Under the pieces are notes generated by a model. The model was not told where the DNA came from, ran no database searches, and saw only the letters and a program-made list of their open reading frames with translations. Both the position numbers and the translations under genes were made by a program. A stretch of 64,000 bases of DNA from Azospirillaceae bacterium (GTDB lineage: Bacteria; Pseudomonadota; Alphaproteobacteria; Azospirillales; Azospirillaceae). This document shows, in pieces, positions 1 through 8,496 of this stretch. Each line of letters opens with the position of its first letter. Within the stretch, counting starts at the first letter, position 1. The DNA is taken from positions 62,001-126,000 of the forward strand of contig DASQNC010000016.1 of assembly GCA_035645145.1 (NCBI GenBank), in the 5' to 3' direction.

Positions 1-2
1 GC

Positions 3-275
3 GCCACCCGGTTGCAGATCGTGGCGAAGGTCCTGATCCCCGAGGCCCTGCCCGGCCTGATCGCGGCCGTCACGATCACCCTGGTCAGCCTGGTCGGCTA
101 TTCGGCGATGGCCGGCGCGGTCGGCGGCGGCGGCCTGGGGGACCTGGGCATCCGCTTCGGTTACCAGCGCTTCATGCCCGAGGTCATGGCGATCGTCGTG
201 GTGGCCCTGATCCTGTTCGTCCAGGCCGTGCAGTCGGCCGGCGACCTGCTGGTGCGCCGCCTGTCCCACCGCTAG
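3..275 (+). CDS. metI: methionine-type ABC transporter permease, 3' part
   Basis: This is the last ~90 residues of a MetI-family inner-membrane permease; the 5' part lies outside the window. The EAA-type loop is visible (KVLIPEALPGLIAAV), followed by the family hallmark of a glycine-rich stretch (GAVGGGGLGDLG) and a final membrane helix (MAIVVVALILFVQ). The MetI/MetQ system imports D- or L-methionine or related substrates across the inner membrane. It is followed 66 bp downstream by a MetQ-type binding protein on the same strand, so metN (ATPase) is expected just upstream. The family call is firm; the exact substrate is inferred. Confidence 0.87.
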   Translation, partial: ATRLQIVAKVLIPEALPGLIAAVTITLVSLVGYSAMAGAVGGGGLGDLGIRFGYQRFMPEVMAIVVVALILFVQAVQSAGDLLVRRLSHR

Positions 276-341
276 GCGGTGCGGCCACCCGAATCCTTAC
301 GACACACGGCAACCAAGCAAACCAAGCAACGGAGAAATGCA

Positions 342-1151
342 ATGATCCGCCTGTCCCGCCGCGCCCTGCTGGGTGCCACCGCCGCGCTCGCCCTCGCGGC
401 CACCCTGCCGTCGACCGTGAACGCCCAGGGCACCCCGCTCCGCGTCGGCGTCACCGCCGGTCCGCACGCCCAGATCCTGGAAGTGGTCGCCCGCGTTGCC
501 GCCCGCGATGGGCTGCAAATCAAGGCGGTCGAGTTCAGCGACTACATCCAGCCGAACGCCGCCCTGTCCACCGGGGATCTGGATGCGAACAGCTACCAGC
601 ACCAACCCTTCCTGGACCAGCAGGTGAAGGATCGGGGCTACAAGCTCGTATCCGTCGCCAAGACGGTGATCTTCCCCATGGGCATCTACTCGCAGAAGAT
701 CAAATCCATTGCCGAGCTGCCGGAGGGCGGGCGCATCGGCATCCCGAACGATCCCACCAACGGCGGCCGGGCGCTCGCGGTGCTGGCCAAGGCCGGGGCG
801 TTCCAACTGCGCGAGGGCCTGGACTTCCGCGCCACCGTGGCCGACATCGTCCAGAACCCGAAGCGGCTGCGCGTGGTGGAGATCGACGCGGCCCAGATCC
901 CGCGTGCGCTGCCCGACCTGGACGCGGCGGCCATCAACACGAACTACGCCCTGCCGGCCGGGTTGAACCCGGTGCGCGATGCCATCGCCGTCGAGAGCAG
1001 CGAAAGCCCCTACGCGAACCTGATCGCGGTGCGCGAGCAGGACCGGGCCCGGCCCGAGATCGTGAAGCTGGTGAAGGCCTACCACTCGGACGAGGTGAAG
1101 CGCTTCATCCAGGAAACCTTCCAAGGCTCGGTCGTCCCGGCCTGGCAATAA
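342..1151 (+). CDS. metQ: MetQ/NlpA-family substrate-binding protein
   Basis: 269 residues, the periplasmic binding component of the methionine-type importer whose permease ends at 275. ATG 342 is chosen because a GGAG motif lies 8 bases upstream and the protein then starts with a clean signal peptide: RR at residues 6-7, a hydrophobic core to about residue 22, and cleavage near VNAQ. There is no lipobox cysteine, so unlike E. coli MetQ it is probably soluble or Tat/Sec-exported rather than a lipoprotein. The mature protein carries family features such as GDLDANSYQHQPFLDQ, the FPMGIYS region and the IPNDPTNGGRAL segment. It may bind methionine or another amino acid; the sequence alone does not decide. 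Confidence 0.87.
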   Translation: MIRLSRRALLGATAALALAATLPSTVNAQGTPLRVGVTAGPHAQILEVVARVAARDGLQIKAVEFSDYIQPNAALSTGDLDANSYQHQPFLDQQVKDRGYKLVSVAKTVIFPMGIYSQKIKSIAELPEGGRIGIPNDPTNGGRALAVLAKAGAFQLREGLDFRATVADIVQNPKRLRVVEIDAAQIPRALPDLDAAAINTNYALPAGLNPVRDAIAVESSESPYANLIAVREQDRARPEIVKLVKAYHSDEVKRFIQETFQGSVVPAWQ

Positions 1152-1165
1152 GGTCCGGCGCCCAC

Positions 1166-1642
1166 TTATTCCTGCGGCCCGGTTTTCCGGGCCCGCAGGT
1201 TGTTCTGCACATGGGTGACGCCGAGGACATCGTGCACGATGTCCTCGGCCCTGCGCTTCGCATCGCGGCTGTCCACGGTGCCGTCCAGCGTGACCTCGCC
1301 GCTCACCACCATGATGCGGATGTCGGTTGCGTCCACGAACGGATCGTCGGTCAGCACCTCGTGCACATCCTCGGAGATCCGTGCATCCGCACGCCGGTAG
1401 CCCTGCGGCCCGCGTCCGCGGAAATCCGGACCACGAACGGCCCCGAGCTGCCGGCGCGCGGATTCCTGCAATGCGTACTGGGGCGGCATCTCGCCGATGG
1501 CACGGCCGAGATAGCCGTGGATGTCGTCCCGTCCGGAGCCCGGCCCGCCGGAACCGGTGTCCTTGTCGGGGCGGCCTTCGGGACGGCTTTCGTCCCTTGC
1601 CCCTGCGGGGTCGTGGACCTGGTCGAGGCGGGTGTCGGGCAT
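1166..1642 (-). CDS. BON-domain protein
   Basis: 158 residues. The start is decided by AGGAGG seven bases upstream of ATG 1642; longer open frame upstream is not used. The N-terminal half is hydrophilic, Gly/Arg/Asp-rich and probably disordered. Residues ~88-155 form one BON domain (start ISEDVHEVL, core IRIMVVSGEVTLDGTVDS, end GVTHVQNN), the fold found in OsmY and outer-membrane-associated proteins that bind lipids or other hydrophobic surfaces. No signal peptide is visible, so its location is uncertain. It converges on metQ with a 14-bp gap and is divergent from the methyltransferase starting at 1816; both promoters should lie in 1643-1815. Confidence 0.82.
   Translation of the reverse strand: MPDTRLDQVHDPAGARDESRPEGRPDKDTGSGGPGSGRDDIHGYLGRAIGEMPPQYALQESARRQLGAVRGPDFRGRGPQGYRRADARISEDVHEVLTDDPFVDATDIRIMVVSGEVTLDGTVDSRDAKRRAEDIVHDVLGVTHVQNNLRARKTGPQE
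1171..1199 (+). terminator. possible terminator of the metIQ operon
   Basis: Inverted repeat with arms of 12 and 13 bases around a TTTT loop, one bulged base, followed on the plus strand by TTGTTCTG. It lies 20 bp after the metQ stop, inside the 3' end of the convergent BON gene. The following T run is poor, so function is uncertain. Confidence 0.35.
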
Positions 1643-1815
1643 GCCGGCCTCCTGTCGCTGCGTTCGCGCACGCTCAACCCGGTGCGCGCGGGACCGTTCC
1701 GGGATCGCCGGCCGGAATGGCGAGATCGGGGATGGGCAGCCGCGCACGTCCTGACTATGCTCGCGCCGCCCGTCCACCGGGACGGCGAACATCGACATCA
1801 GGACGCGAGCGTATC

Positions 1816-2742
1816 GTGGGCATCCAGGCCGCCCCGCAGGATCTGGGAACGATCCTCTTTTCCGACGGCTTTCCCGACCATGTGTTGCTGGACTCCGGCG
1901 ATGGCCGGAAGCTGGAGCGCTATGGCCGGATCGTGGTCGACCGGCCCGAGCCGCAGGCCATGTGGGCCCGCCGCCTGCCGCCGGAGGTTTGGAACCGCGC
2001 GGACGCGGTGTTCGAGCCGAGTGCCGGCGACGGCGAAGGCGGCAAATGGACACTGCGGGGCAAGGTGCCCGAGAAGTGGCCCATGGCCCACGAAGGGCTC
2101 CGCTTCTTCGGCCGGCTGACGCCGTTCCGCCATCTCGGGGTCTTCCCCGACCAGAAGCCCCATTGGGATTTCCTGTCCTCCGCCCTGGCCCGTTGCCGCA
2201 CGGCGGATGGCGGACCGCCGCAGGTGTTGAACCTGTTCGCCTATACCGGCGTCGCGTCGTTGGTGGCGGCCAAGGCCGGCGCCCGCGTCACCCATGTGGA
2301 CGCGTCGAAGAAGGCGCTGGAATGGGCCAAGGAGAACCAGGCGGAATCCGGCCTGCCCCCGGACGGCATCCGGTGGATCCTGGACGACGCCACCAAGTTC
2401 GTCGCCCGCGAGGCGCGGCGCGGCCGCAAATACCACGGCATCCTTCTGGATCCGCCCAAGTACGGCCGCGGGCCCAAGGGCGAGATCTGGGACCTGTTCG
2501 AAAGCCTGCCCGGAATGGTGCGCCAGTGCGCCGAAATCCTGGCCGACGATGCCTCGTTCATGATCCTGACCGCCTATGCGGTGCGGGCGTCCTACCTGTC
2601 GCTCGACCAGCTCATGCGTGAAGCCTTGGCCGGGCGCGGTGGCCGCCTCGTCAGCGGGGAACTGGCGATCCGCGCCCCGGACAGCGGACTGGCGGTCCCG
2701 ACCTCCCTCTACAGCCGTTGGAGTGCCGATGCGACCGCATGA
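1816..2742 (+). CDS. class I SAM-dependent methyltransferase (RlmI/RlmK-like)
   Basis: 308 residues from GTG 1816; ATG codons upstream would run into the BON promoter region, and a weak AGGA precedes this GTG. The SAM-binding loop is NLFAYTG (~139-145), the acidic ribose-binding position is VDAS (~161), and the catalytic-region motif is DPPKYGRG (~212-219), as in RlmI/RlmK-like RNA methyltransferases. The N-terminal ~100 residues form a small beta-rich domain with no clear PUA signature. It overlaps the next RNA methyltransferase by 14 bp, so the two are probably co-translated and both may act on rRNA or tRNA. The precise target is unknown. Confidence 0.85.
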   Translation: MGIQAAPQDLGTILFSDGFPDHVLLDSGDGRKLERYGRIVVDRPEPQAMWARRLPPEVWNRADAVFEPSAGDGEGGKWTLRGKVPEKWPMAHEGLRFFGRLTPFRHLGVFPDQKPHWDFLSSALARCRTADGGPPQVLNLFAYTGVASLVAAKAGARVTHVDASKKALEWAKENQAESGLPPDGIRWILDDATKFVAREARRGRKYHGILLDPPKYGRGPKGEIWDLFESLPGMVRQCAEILADDASFMILTAYAVRASYLSLDQLMREALAGRGGRLVSGELAIRAPDSGLAVPTSLYSRWSADATA

Positions 2743-3568
2743 GACGGACGGGCGGCCCGGCATCGTCAAACAGGTCACCAGCCACGCGAACCCCGGCGTC
2801 AAGCTCGTGAAATCCCTCGCCCTGCGCAAGGCGCGCAAGGAGACGGGTCTGTTCTACGCCGAGGGCGCCAAGGTGGTGGCCGCCGCCCGGGACGCCGGCT
2901 GGACCGCGCGCATGTTCCTGTTCAAGGAAGGGACGGGCGCCAGGGGCGGCATCGTCGGCGACCTGCAGGACTGGGCCGTGGCCGGCGGCGCGGAATGCCT
3001 GGAGGTGCCGGACGCCATCCTGTCCAAGCTGGTCATGAAGGACAACCCGCAGACGGTGCTGGGGGTGTTCCGCCAGCGTTGGCACACTCTCGACGCGGTC
3101 GTGCCCAAACCCGGCGTGCCTTGGATCGTGCTCGAGAATGTCCGGGATCCCGGCAACCTGGGAACCATCGTCCGCACGGCCGATGCCGCCGGTGCCGCCG
3201 GCGTCGTGCTGGTCGGGGAGTCGTGCGACCCCTATTCCATCGAGGCGGTGCGGGCGACCATGGGGTCGATCTTCGCCGTGCCCATCGTCCGGGCCGAGCG
3301 AACGGCGTTCCTGGAATGGCTCGCATCCTGGCCGGGCATTTCGGTCGGCACCGCCCTGCCCGCCCGCCAGGACTACCGGACCCTGGACTACAGTGCGCCG
3401 ACCCTGCTGATCATGGGCAACGAGGGGGCCGGCCTGTCCGACGCCATGGCCGGAGCCTGCACGCATCTGGTGAAGATCCCCATGAAAGGGGCGGCCGACA
3501 GCCTGAACCTTGCCATTGCTACGGCGCTGGTGCTGTACGAGGCGCAACGGAGGACGCTGAGCCTGTAA
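2729..3568 (+). CDS. TrmH/SpoU-family RNA 2'-O-methyltransferase
   Basis: 279 residues. ATG 2729 lies inside the end of the upstream methyltransferase gene (14-bp overlap). An N-terminal SpoU substrate-binding domain (~20-105) precedes the SPOUT catalytic domain. Its three conserved motifs are present: ENVRDPGNLGTIVRTADAAG (motif 1, catalytic Arg), IMGNEGAGLS (motif 2) and IPMKGAADSLNLAIA (motif 3, knot). The family methylates ribose 2'-OH groups in tRNA or 23S rRNA; which base is not predictable here. The 3' end overlaps the convergent hydrolase gene by 50 bp. Confidence 0.88.
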   Translation: MRPHETDGRPGIVKQVTSHANPGVKLVKSLALRKARKETGLFYAEGAKVVAAARDAGWTARMFLFKEGTGARGGIVGDLQDWAVAGGAECLEVPDAILSKLVMKDNPQTVLGVFRQRWHTLDAVVPKPGVPWIVLENVRDPGNLGTIVRTADAAGAAGVVLVGESCDPYSIEAVRATMGSIFAVPIVRAERTAFLEWLASWPGISVGTALPARQDYRTLDYSAPTLLIMGNEGAGLSDAMAGACTHLVKIPMKGAADSLNLAIATALVLYEAQRRTLSL

Positions 3569-4646
3569 GGACCGGGGCGGTCGGTGCGGCTCCTCGGACC
3601 GTATTCCGCAGGGTGCGCGCCTCCTCCGCCCCCGGTCCGGCGCGCTGGGCGACGTCCTCGATTGCGTCGAGGACCGCACTGGCGGCGAAATGGTGGGGCA
3701 TGTGCCCGAGGCCGGGCAGGATGGTCAGGGTGCTGCCCGGAACCTCCCGCGACAGGGCCACGGCCTGGGCCTGGTGGTCCACGATCCGGTCCCCGTCCCC
3801 GGCGAGAATGGCCACCGGCGTGTCCAGTTTGCGGTAGCGGTCCTGCAGGCGGGCGGCGGCCGGTACCATCAAACCGGAGTCCGCCGCGAAGGCACGGAGC
3901 TGCCAGGGCCGGAGCGACATGTCCACCGGGAACTCCGCGGCGAAGCGCCGGGTGACCGGCTTCGGTGCGAACATCCGCCGGATCAGGGCGGGTGCGATCA
4001 ATGCGCTCAGCACCGGTGAGATCGTGTACCGCATGGCGTCCCCGACCACGGGCAGGGCCGGTGGGGCGAACAGCAACGCATCGACGCGCGGTGTGGGAAA
4101 GTAATAGCCCGACATCAGCACCAGCCCCGCCACGTCGGACGGGCTTTCCAGTGCCAGGGCCAAGGCGACCAGGGCTCCCCAGGAATGACCGAGGACGACC
4201 GGCCGGTGGACATTGAGACGCCGGAGCGCCTGCGCAATCACCGCGGCCTGGGCCTCGGGCCACCAGATGCGATCCCGGGGACGGCTGCTATGGCCGAAAC
4301 CCGGCCGATCAAATGCCAGAACCCGGTGGTTCCGCGCCGCACCATCGATCAGGCCGCTGATGGCGAAGTCGGCGACCATTGCGCCGTTGCCATGGAGCAG
4401 GACGACCGGCGGCCCCTCTTCACCCGCCTCCGGGCCACGGTCGACGAAGTGCAGACGCACGCCGTCGACCGTCAGGAACCGACCGGCGGGCGGGTTCCGC
4501 CGCTCCGCCCGGCGTGCGCGGGCAACCACCACGGCGGCGGTCCCCACCGCAGCCGCCGACGCCAGCAGCAGACCCGCGGCGGCGCGGCGGGGTGTTGCAC
4601 GCCCGACCGGTCCATGACGTGCCGGTTCCACCCACCCCGAACCCAT
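3519..4646 (-). CDS. alpha/beta-hydrolase, N-terminally membrane-anchored
   Basis: 375 residues; ATG 4646 has GGAGGG at good distance. Residues ~20-47 are a hydrophobic helix ([20 protein letters not shown]) followed by an Arg-rich segment, so the protein is probably anchored in the inner membrane. The hydrolase domain shows the oxyanion HGNGA, the nucleophile elbow GHSWGA (Ser), the acid in LAGDGDRIV (Asp) and the catalytic His in GLGHMPHH. The substrate is unknown; related proteins are esterases, epoxide hydrolases or haloperoxidase-like enzymes. The C-terminal ~45 residues, which overlap the convergent methyltransferase gene, are low-complexity Ala/Pro/Thr sequence and unlikely to be part of the fold. 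Confidence 0.86.
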   Translation of the reverse strand: MGSGWVEPARHGPVGRATPRRAAAGLLLASAAAVGTAAVVVARARRAERRNPPAGRFLTVDGVRLHFVDRGPEAGEEGPPVVLLHGNGAMVADFAISGLIDGAARNHRVLAFDRPGFGHSSRPRDRIWWPEAQAAVIAQALRRLNVHRPVVLGHSWGALVALALALESPSDVAGLVLMSGYYFPTPRVDALLFAPPALPVVGDAMRYTISPVLSALIAPALIRRMFAPKPVTRRFAAEFPVDMSLRPWQLRAFAADSGLMVPAAARLQDRYRKLDTPVAILAGDGDRIVDHQAQAVALSREVPGSTLTILPGLGHMPHHFAASAVLDAIEDVAQRAGPGAEEARTLRNTVRGAAPTAPVLTGSASSVAPRTAPAP

Positions 4647-4746
4647 CCTCGCCCTCCTGCACCGCAACAAGAGGACAACTGGTGCGTCCCCCTGTTGTTC
4701 CGGCGCGCCGATGGCCGAAAGGACCGCAGGGTTGAAGCAACCGGAT

Positions 4747-4977
4747 TCAGAAGGCCCGGTCGGAGCCGTCCGGCCGGCGGGACGATGCCGCCGGCCATGT
4801 GCCCCAGTTGGGATTTGCCTTGCGGATCGACCGGATCAGCCGTTCCTCGGCCAAGTCCGCGGCGCGTGCCACACTTTCGGCCGGACCGCGCAGGCCCATG
4901 CGCCAAAGTTCGAGCGCCTTGTTCCGCAGGCGGCCGGCATCGAACCAAGCTTCCAGGGATTGAGGGGTCATCAACAC
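4747..4977 (-). CDS. small hypothetical protein, 76 residues
   Basis: I do not recognise this protein. GTG 4977 is preferred because GGGAGG lies seven bases upstream; ATG 4971, two codons in, is the alternative. The sequence has no signal peptide or membrane helix and looks like a helical, charged protein: SLEAWFDAGRLRNKALELW, then an Arg/Glu-rich amphipathic stretch with a W near the end (NPNWGTW). The length and amphipathic helices recall small granule- or membrane-surface proteins, but I cannot assign it. It is divergent from the hybrid kinase at 5216. Confidence 0.55.
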   Translation of the reverse strand: MLMTPQSLEAWFDAGRLRNKALELWRMGLRGPAESVARAADLAEERLIRSIRKANPNWGTWPAASSRRPDGSDRAF

Positions 4978-5137
4978 GGGCCGTCCTCCCAAGGGATCGG
5001 GAACCAGGTCCGGCGAGGCATGGGATCGCCCGCACCAGTGGTCAGGCGGGCATGGATGCAGCAAACCCCCGAGGTGTGGAATTCATCAAAAGCGCTTATG
5101 CGCTCCGGTAGGCGGCCCCCCTCTATTACCGACGTTC

Positions 5138-5153
5138 GGGTAGGTCCCTACCC
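5138..5153. promoter_or_regulatory. 16-bp perfect dyad upstream of the PAS hybrid kinase
   Basis: GGGTAGG-TC-CCTACCC is a perfect inverted repeat (7-bp arms, 2-bp centre), 62 bp before ATG 5216. It lies between the divergent small gene (start 4977) and the kinase, in the only AT-richer stretch of that intergenic region. A dyad of this size next to a start suggests an operator for a dimeric helix-turn-helix regulator such as a NarL/FixJ-type protein. The regulator is not in the window. Confidence 0.42.
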
Positions 5154-5215
5154 ATTTGGACTGACCCCACCCTAAGCGGATTGGCCCGACGTTGCTTTCC
5201 CCCTATCGTTGCACC

Positions 5216-7597
5216 ATGAGGCAGGACGGGCCCCTTTCGTTACCAGTGGCTGCCGGGCACGCGCCCGGGGTGACCAGTGCCACCTTGGTCGAGATCCTCG
5301 ATGGGCTCGAGGACGGCTGCTATGGTGTGGACCGGGCCTGGACCATCATCGCCTTCAACCGCGCCGCCGAGACCCATTTCGGGGTCGACCGGTCCGCGGT
5401 TCTGGGCCGCGACCTTTGGCACGCGTTCCCGGCTGCCACCGGAACCGAATTCGAACGCCGGGCGCGAACCGTCATGGCGACGGGCGTCCCGGTCGAGTTC
5501 GAAGGTCCGACCGCGCGGAAGTCCGATTGCTGGCTCCAGGTGCGGATCAGCGCGACCTCGAACGGCCTGACCGTCAGCTTCCGCGACGTGACCGCCCGGC
5601 GCATGGCGGAAATGGCCCGCCAGGAGAGCGAGCGCCGCTTCCGCACAATGGCCGACAATGCCCCCGCGCTGATCTGGATGACCAACACCGAGGGGCATCC
5701 GATTTTCCTGAACCGGCGGCACGAGGAGGTGTTCGGGCGCCACGTGGAAGAGCTGCAGCGGATACGCTGGCGCGATCTCATCCACCCGGACGATCTTCCC
5801 TCGTTCCGAAAAGTCTATTTCGAGGCCCGGCATCGGTCCGAAGGGTTCCGGACGGAGACGCGGATCGCCGACGCCGAGAACCGGATCCTCTGGCTCAGGG
5901 TTGACGGCGTGCCACGCTTCGGGCCGGATGGCACCCTCGAAGGCTATACGGGCTGCAGCGTCGATATCACAGACATCAAACGTGCCGAGGAGGCGCTGCG
6001 CAATCTCAACCGGACCCTGGAGGAGCGGGTGGAGGCCCGCACCCGCGAACTGTCGGTCATGGCCGAGGAGCTGCGGGAAAGCGAGGCCCGCTACCGGGCC
6101 ATCTTCGATCATTCGCCCGATGCGATCTTCGTCATCGCGGTCACTCCCGGCCGCCGGCTCGTCTTCGAGGGTGGAAACCCGGCCACCGCCGCCCTCTTCG
6201 ACCTGGACGAGGCGGCGATGCGCGGACATGAACTCCAGACCGTTCTCCCCCGCGCGACAGTCCGTCGGCACCGCCGCCACATCCTTCGTTGCCTTGCGGA
6301 AAAGCGGCCGGTCCAGTTCGAGTTCACCCTCGACCGGCCAGCCGGGCGAGCGGTCTGCGACGCCATCGTTGTGCCGCTGATGGACGAGGCCGGCAAAGTG
6401 GTCCGCCTCGCGGTAACCTCGCGCGACGTCACCGCGCAGCGTCACGGGGAATCCGCCCTGCGCCAAGCCCAGAAGATGGAGGCGGTCGGCCAGCTCACCG
6501 GGGGGATGGCCCACGACTTCAACAACCTGCTCCAGGCCCTCACGAGCTGCCTGCAGATGATCGGCCGGCGGAACCCCGCGCCCGAACTGGTGCCGGTGGT
6601 TGAGGCGGGGCAGCGGGCGATCCAGCGCGGTGCCCGGCTGGTCCAGCAACTGATGGCCTTCGCCCGCCGGCAGGCGCTGCGGCCGGAGCCGGTGGACGTG
6701 CGCGACCGCGTGCTGGCGATGTCCGACCTGATGAGCCACGCCCTGCGTGCGGACATCGACCTGTCCTTGAGTCTGGAGCCGGGCCTGTGGCCGGTCATGG
6801 CGGATCCGACGCAGTTCGAACTCGCGCTGTTGAATCTGGCCGTGAACGCGCGGGATGCGATGCCGACCGGCGGGTGCCTGCGGATCGAGGGGCGAAATCT
6901 CCTGCTCGGTGCCGGCGAGGATCCGGATGGGCTCGCCGGCGCGTTTGTCCGGCTCTCCGTCTCCGACAATGGGCCCGGAATGGACGCGGACACCCTGGCC
7001 CGCGCGTTCGACCCGTTCTTCACGACCAAGGCGGTTGGCAAGGGTTCGGGTCTCGGCTTGGCCCAAGTGCAAGGCTTTGCCCGCCAGTCCGGCGGTGTGG
7101 CACGCATCGACAGCGCTCCCGGCCAGGGCACCACGGTGACGCTTCTGCTTCCGCGCACCGACAAGGTGCCCGCCGGGGTCCGGCAGGTGGACTCCCGTCC
7201 GTCGACAGCCGGGACCGCCCACCGGATTCTGCTGGTCGAGGATGACCCCATCGTGGGCGCCCTCGTCTGCGCCGCGCTTACGGACTGGGGACATGAGATC
7301 ACCCGGGCCACCACCGCCGACCAAGCCATGACGCTGATCACAAGCGGCGAAGCCTTCGACCTGGTGCTCACCGACGTCGTGATGCCCGGTGCCGCCAGCG
7401 GCCTCGACTTGGCGCGCACCGTCCGGCAGTTGCGCCCCGGGCTGCCGGTCGTGCTTGCAACCGGCTACAGCGAAGGGATCGTCGCGGGCGAAGGGTTCCG
7501 CGTCCTTGCCAAACCCTTCCGGATGGAAACGCTGATCAACGCGATCGAAGATGCGCTTGCCGCCAGCCCGGCCCTGAGGCGGGTCGCTCCCGTCTAA
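5216..7597 (+). CDS. soluble PAS-PAS-PAS hybrid histidine kinase with receiver domain
   Basis: 793 residues with no signal peptide or membrane helix, so a cytoplasmic sensor. Domains in order: PAS (~24-135), PAS with PAC (~148-265), a heptad-like linker (NLNRTLEERVEARTRELS), PAS (~295-415), HisKA with H box MAHDFNNLLQA (phospho-His at residue 433), HATPase with N box NLAVNARDAMP and G boxes DNGPGM and GSGLGLAQVQGFA, then a receiver (ILLVEDD at ~675, phospho-acceptor Asp 720 in LTDVVMPG, Lys in LAKPF). The HDFNN H box places it in the large family of PAS hybrid kinases whose REC domain often acts as a phosphate sink or passes phosphate to an unlinked regulator. The ligand is unknown. The start lacks a strong ribosome binding site; TTG 5192 is an alternative. 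Confidence 0.92.
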   Translation: MRQDGPLSLPVAAGHAPGVTSATLVEILDGLEDGCYGVDRAWTIIAFNRAAETHFGVDRSAVLGRDLWHAFPAATGTEFERRARTVMATGVPVEFEGPTARKSDCWLQVRISATSNGLTVSFRDVTARRMAEMARQESERRFRTMADNAPALIWMTNTEGHPIFLNRRHEEVFGRHVEELQRIRWRDLIHPDDLPSFRKVYFEARHRSEGFRTETRIADAENRILWLRVDGVPRFGPDGTLEGYTGCSVDITDIKRAEEALRNLNRTLEERVEARTRELSVMAEELRESEARYRAIFDHSPDAIFVIAVTPGRRLVFEGGNPATAALFDLDEAAMRGHELQTVLPRATVRRHRRHILRCLAEKRPVQFEFTLDRPAGRAVCDAIVVPLMDEAGKVVRLAVTSRDVTAQRHGESALRQAQKMEAVGQLTGGMAHDFNNLLQALTSCLQMIGRRNPAPELVPVVEAGQRAIQRGARLVQQLMAFARRQALRPEPVDVRDRVLAMSDLMSHALRADIDLSLSLEPGLWPVMADPTQFELALLNLAVNARDAMPTGGCLRIEGRNLLLGAGEDPDGLAGAFVRLSVSDNGPGMDADTLARAFDPFFTTKAVGKGSGLGLAQVQGFARQSGGVARIDSAPGQGTTVTLLLPRTDKVPAGVRQVDSRPSTAGTAHRILLVEDDPIVGALVCAALTDWGHEITRATTADQAMTLITSGEAFDLVLTDVVMPGAASGLDLARTVRQLRPGLPVVLATGYSEGIVAGEGFRVLAKPFRMETLINAIEDALAASPALRRVAPV

Positions 7598-7902
7598 GCC
7601 CGCCTCTGTCCGGGCAGGCTGAACGGCATCACCGACACCTGCCGTGGCGGAGCTTGGAAATCCGAGGCCGGATCACGTCTCCGGCGCCCGCTCCCGGACG
7701 CGCCCTGGGCTGCCTCCCTCTGCCCCGTACATCCGACCCCGGATCCGCACGGTGCCTTGCCCCCCGTCGAGGCGGGAAGCACGGGGAACCTGCTGGCGGA
7801 CCATGTTGCGCATGGAGCGCCCTCTTTTATCGTATACGTTCAACGGCGTACGGTTGCACCGCCCTGTGACCGATCCACAACCAGGAACATGGAACCCGGC
7901 TT
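7598..7902. other. 305-bp intergenic region before the redoxin gene
   Basis: No convincing gene on either strand. The last 80 bp contain the AT-rich stretch CTCTTTTATCGTATACGTTC. Two self-complementary hexamer/octamer sites, CGTATACG (7831-7838) and CGTACG (7847-7852), are 8 bp apart and could be part of the promoter or an operator for the gene at 7903. No terminator with a T run follows the kinase stop. Confidence 0.4.
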
Positions 7903-8469
7903 ATGAGCGACCTCGCACCCGTTTTCCCTGGTCAGCAGGCTCCGGCGCTCGAAGTCCCGCTCGCCCGGGGCGGTTTCTTCGACCTCGCCCGGGAAGCGCC
8001 GCAGCATTTCACGATGGTGGTGTTTTACCGTGGCCTCCATTGCATCGCCTGCAAGGCGCAACTCAAGGACCTCGAGGCGAAGCTGCCGGAGTTCGAAAAA
8101 CGTGGCATTGGCGTGGTCGCAATTTCCTCGGACAGCCGGGAACGGGCGGAAAGGACCAAGTCCGATTGGGGACTGCCGACCCTGCGGCTCGGCCACAGCC
8201 TGGATCTGCGCATGGCCCGTTCCTGGGGGCTCTATGTCTCCAAAGGGCGCACCGGCCCCACCGCGACGGGCGTGGACGAGCCGGCACTGTACTCCGAGCC
8301 CGGGCTTTACCTCGTTCGGCCGGACGGCACGGTGTATGTCGGAAGCATTCAGACGATGCCCTTTGCGCGTCCGCATTTCGCCGACATTCTGTCGGCCGTC
8401 GACTTCATGATCGCCAAGAATTACCCGGTCCGCGGCGACGTCCTGGACCTTCCGCCGGCCTCGACCTGA
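7903..8469 (+). CDS. AhpC/TSA-like redoxin
   Basis: 188 residues, thioredoxin fold of the peroxiredoxin-like AhpC/TSA family. The active-site region is YRGLHCIACKAQL (~44-56), with a CxxC pair instead of the usual PxxxTxxC peroxidatic motif; this matches the 'peroxiredoxin-like' subfamily (YRGxHCPxCxxQL). Other family blocks are GVVAISSDSRE, and LYLVRPDGTVYVGSIQTMPFARP. No signal peptide, so cytoplasmic. It likely reduces peroxides or disulfides using thioredoxin-type partners; activity has to be inferred from family only. It stands alone, with the convergent proline-rich ORF 27 bp after its stop. Confidence 0.86.
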   Translation: MSDLAPVFPGQQAPALEVPLARGGFFDLAREAPQHFTMVVFYRGLHCIACKAQLKDLEAKLPEFEKRGIGVVAISSDSRERAERTKSDWGLPTLRLGHSLDLRMARSWGLYVSKGRTGPTATGVDEPALYSEPGLYLVRPDGTVYVGSIQTMPFARPHFADILSAVDFMIAKNYPVRGDVLDLPPAST

Positions 8470-8496
8470 CGAACAGGGGACAACGCCGTCCCGGCG

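Noticed and set aside
1166-2053. Extended BON protein of 295 residues
   Set aside because: The extra N-terminal part is Arg/Pro-rich and unlike protein, and AGGAGG directly precedes ATG 1642.
5240-7324. 694-codon minus-strand frame opposite the PAS hybrid kinase
   Set aside because: Low-complexity Gly/Arg/His translation and no start signal; the sense frame carries HisKA, HATPase and REC motifs.
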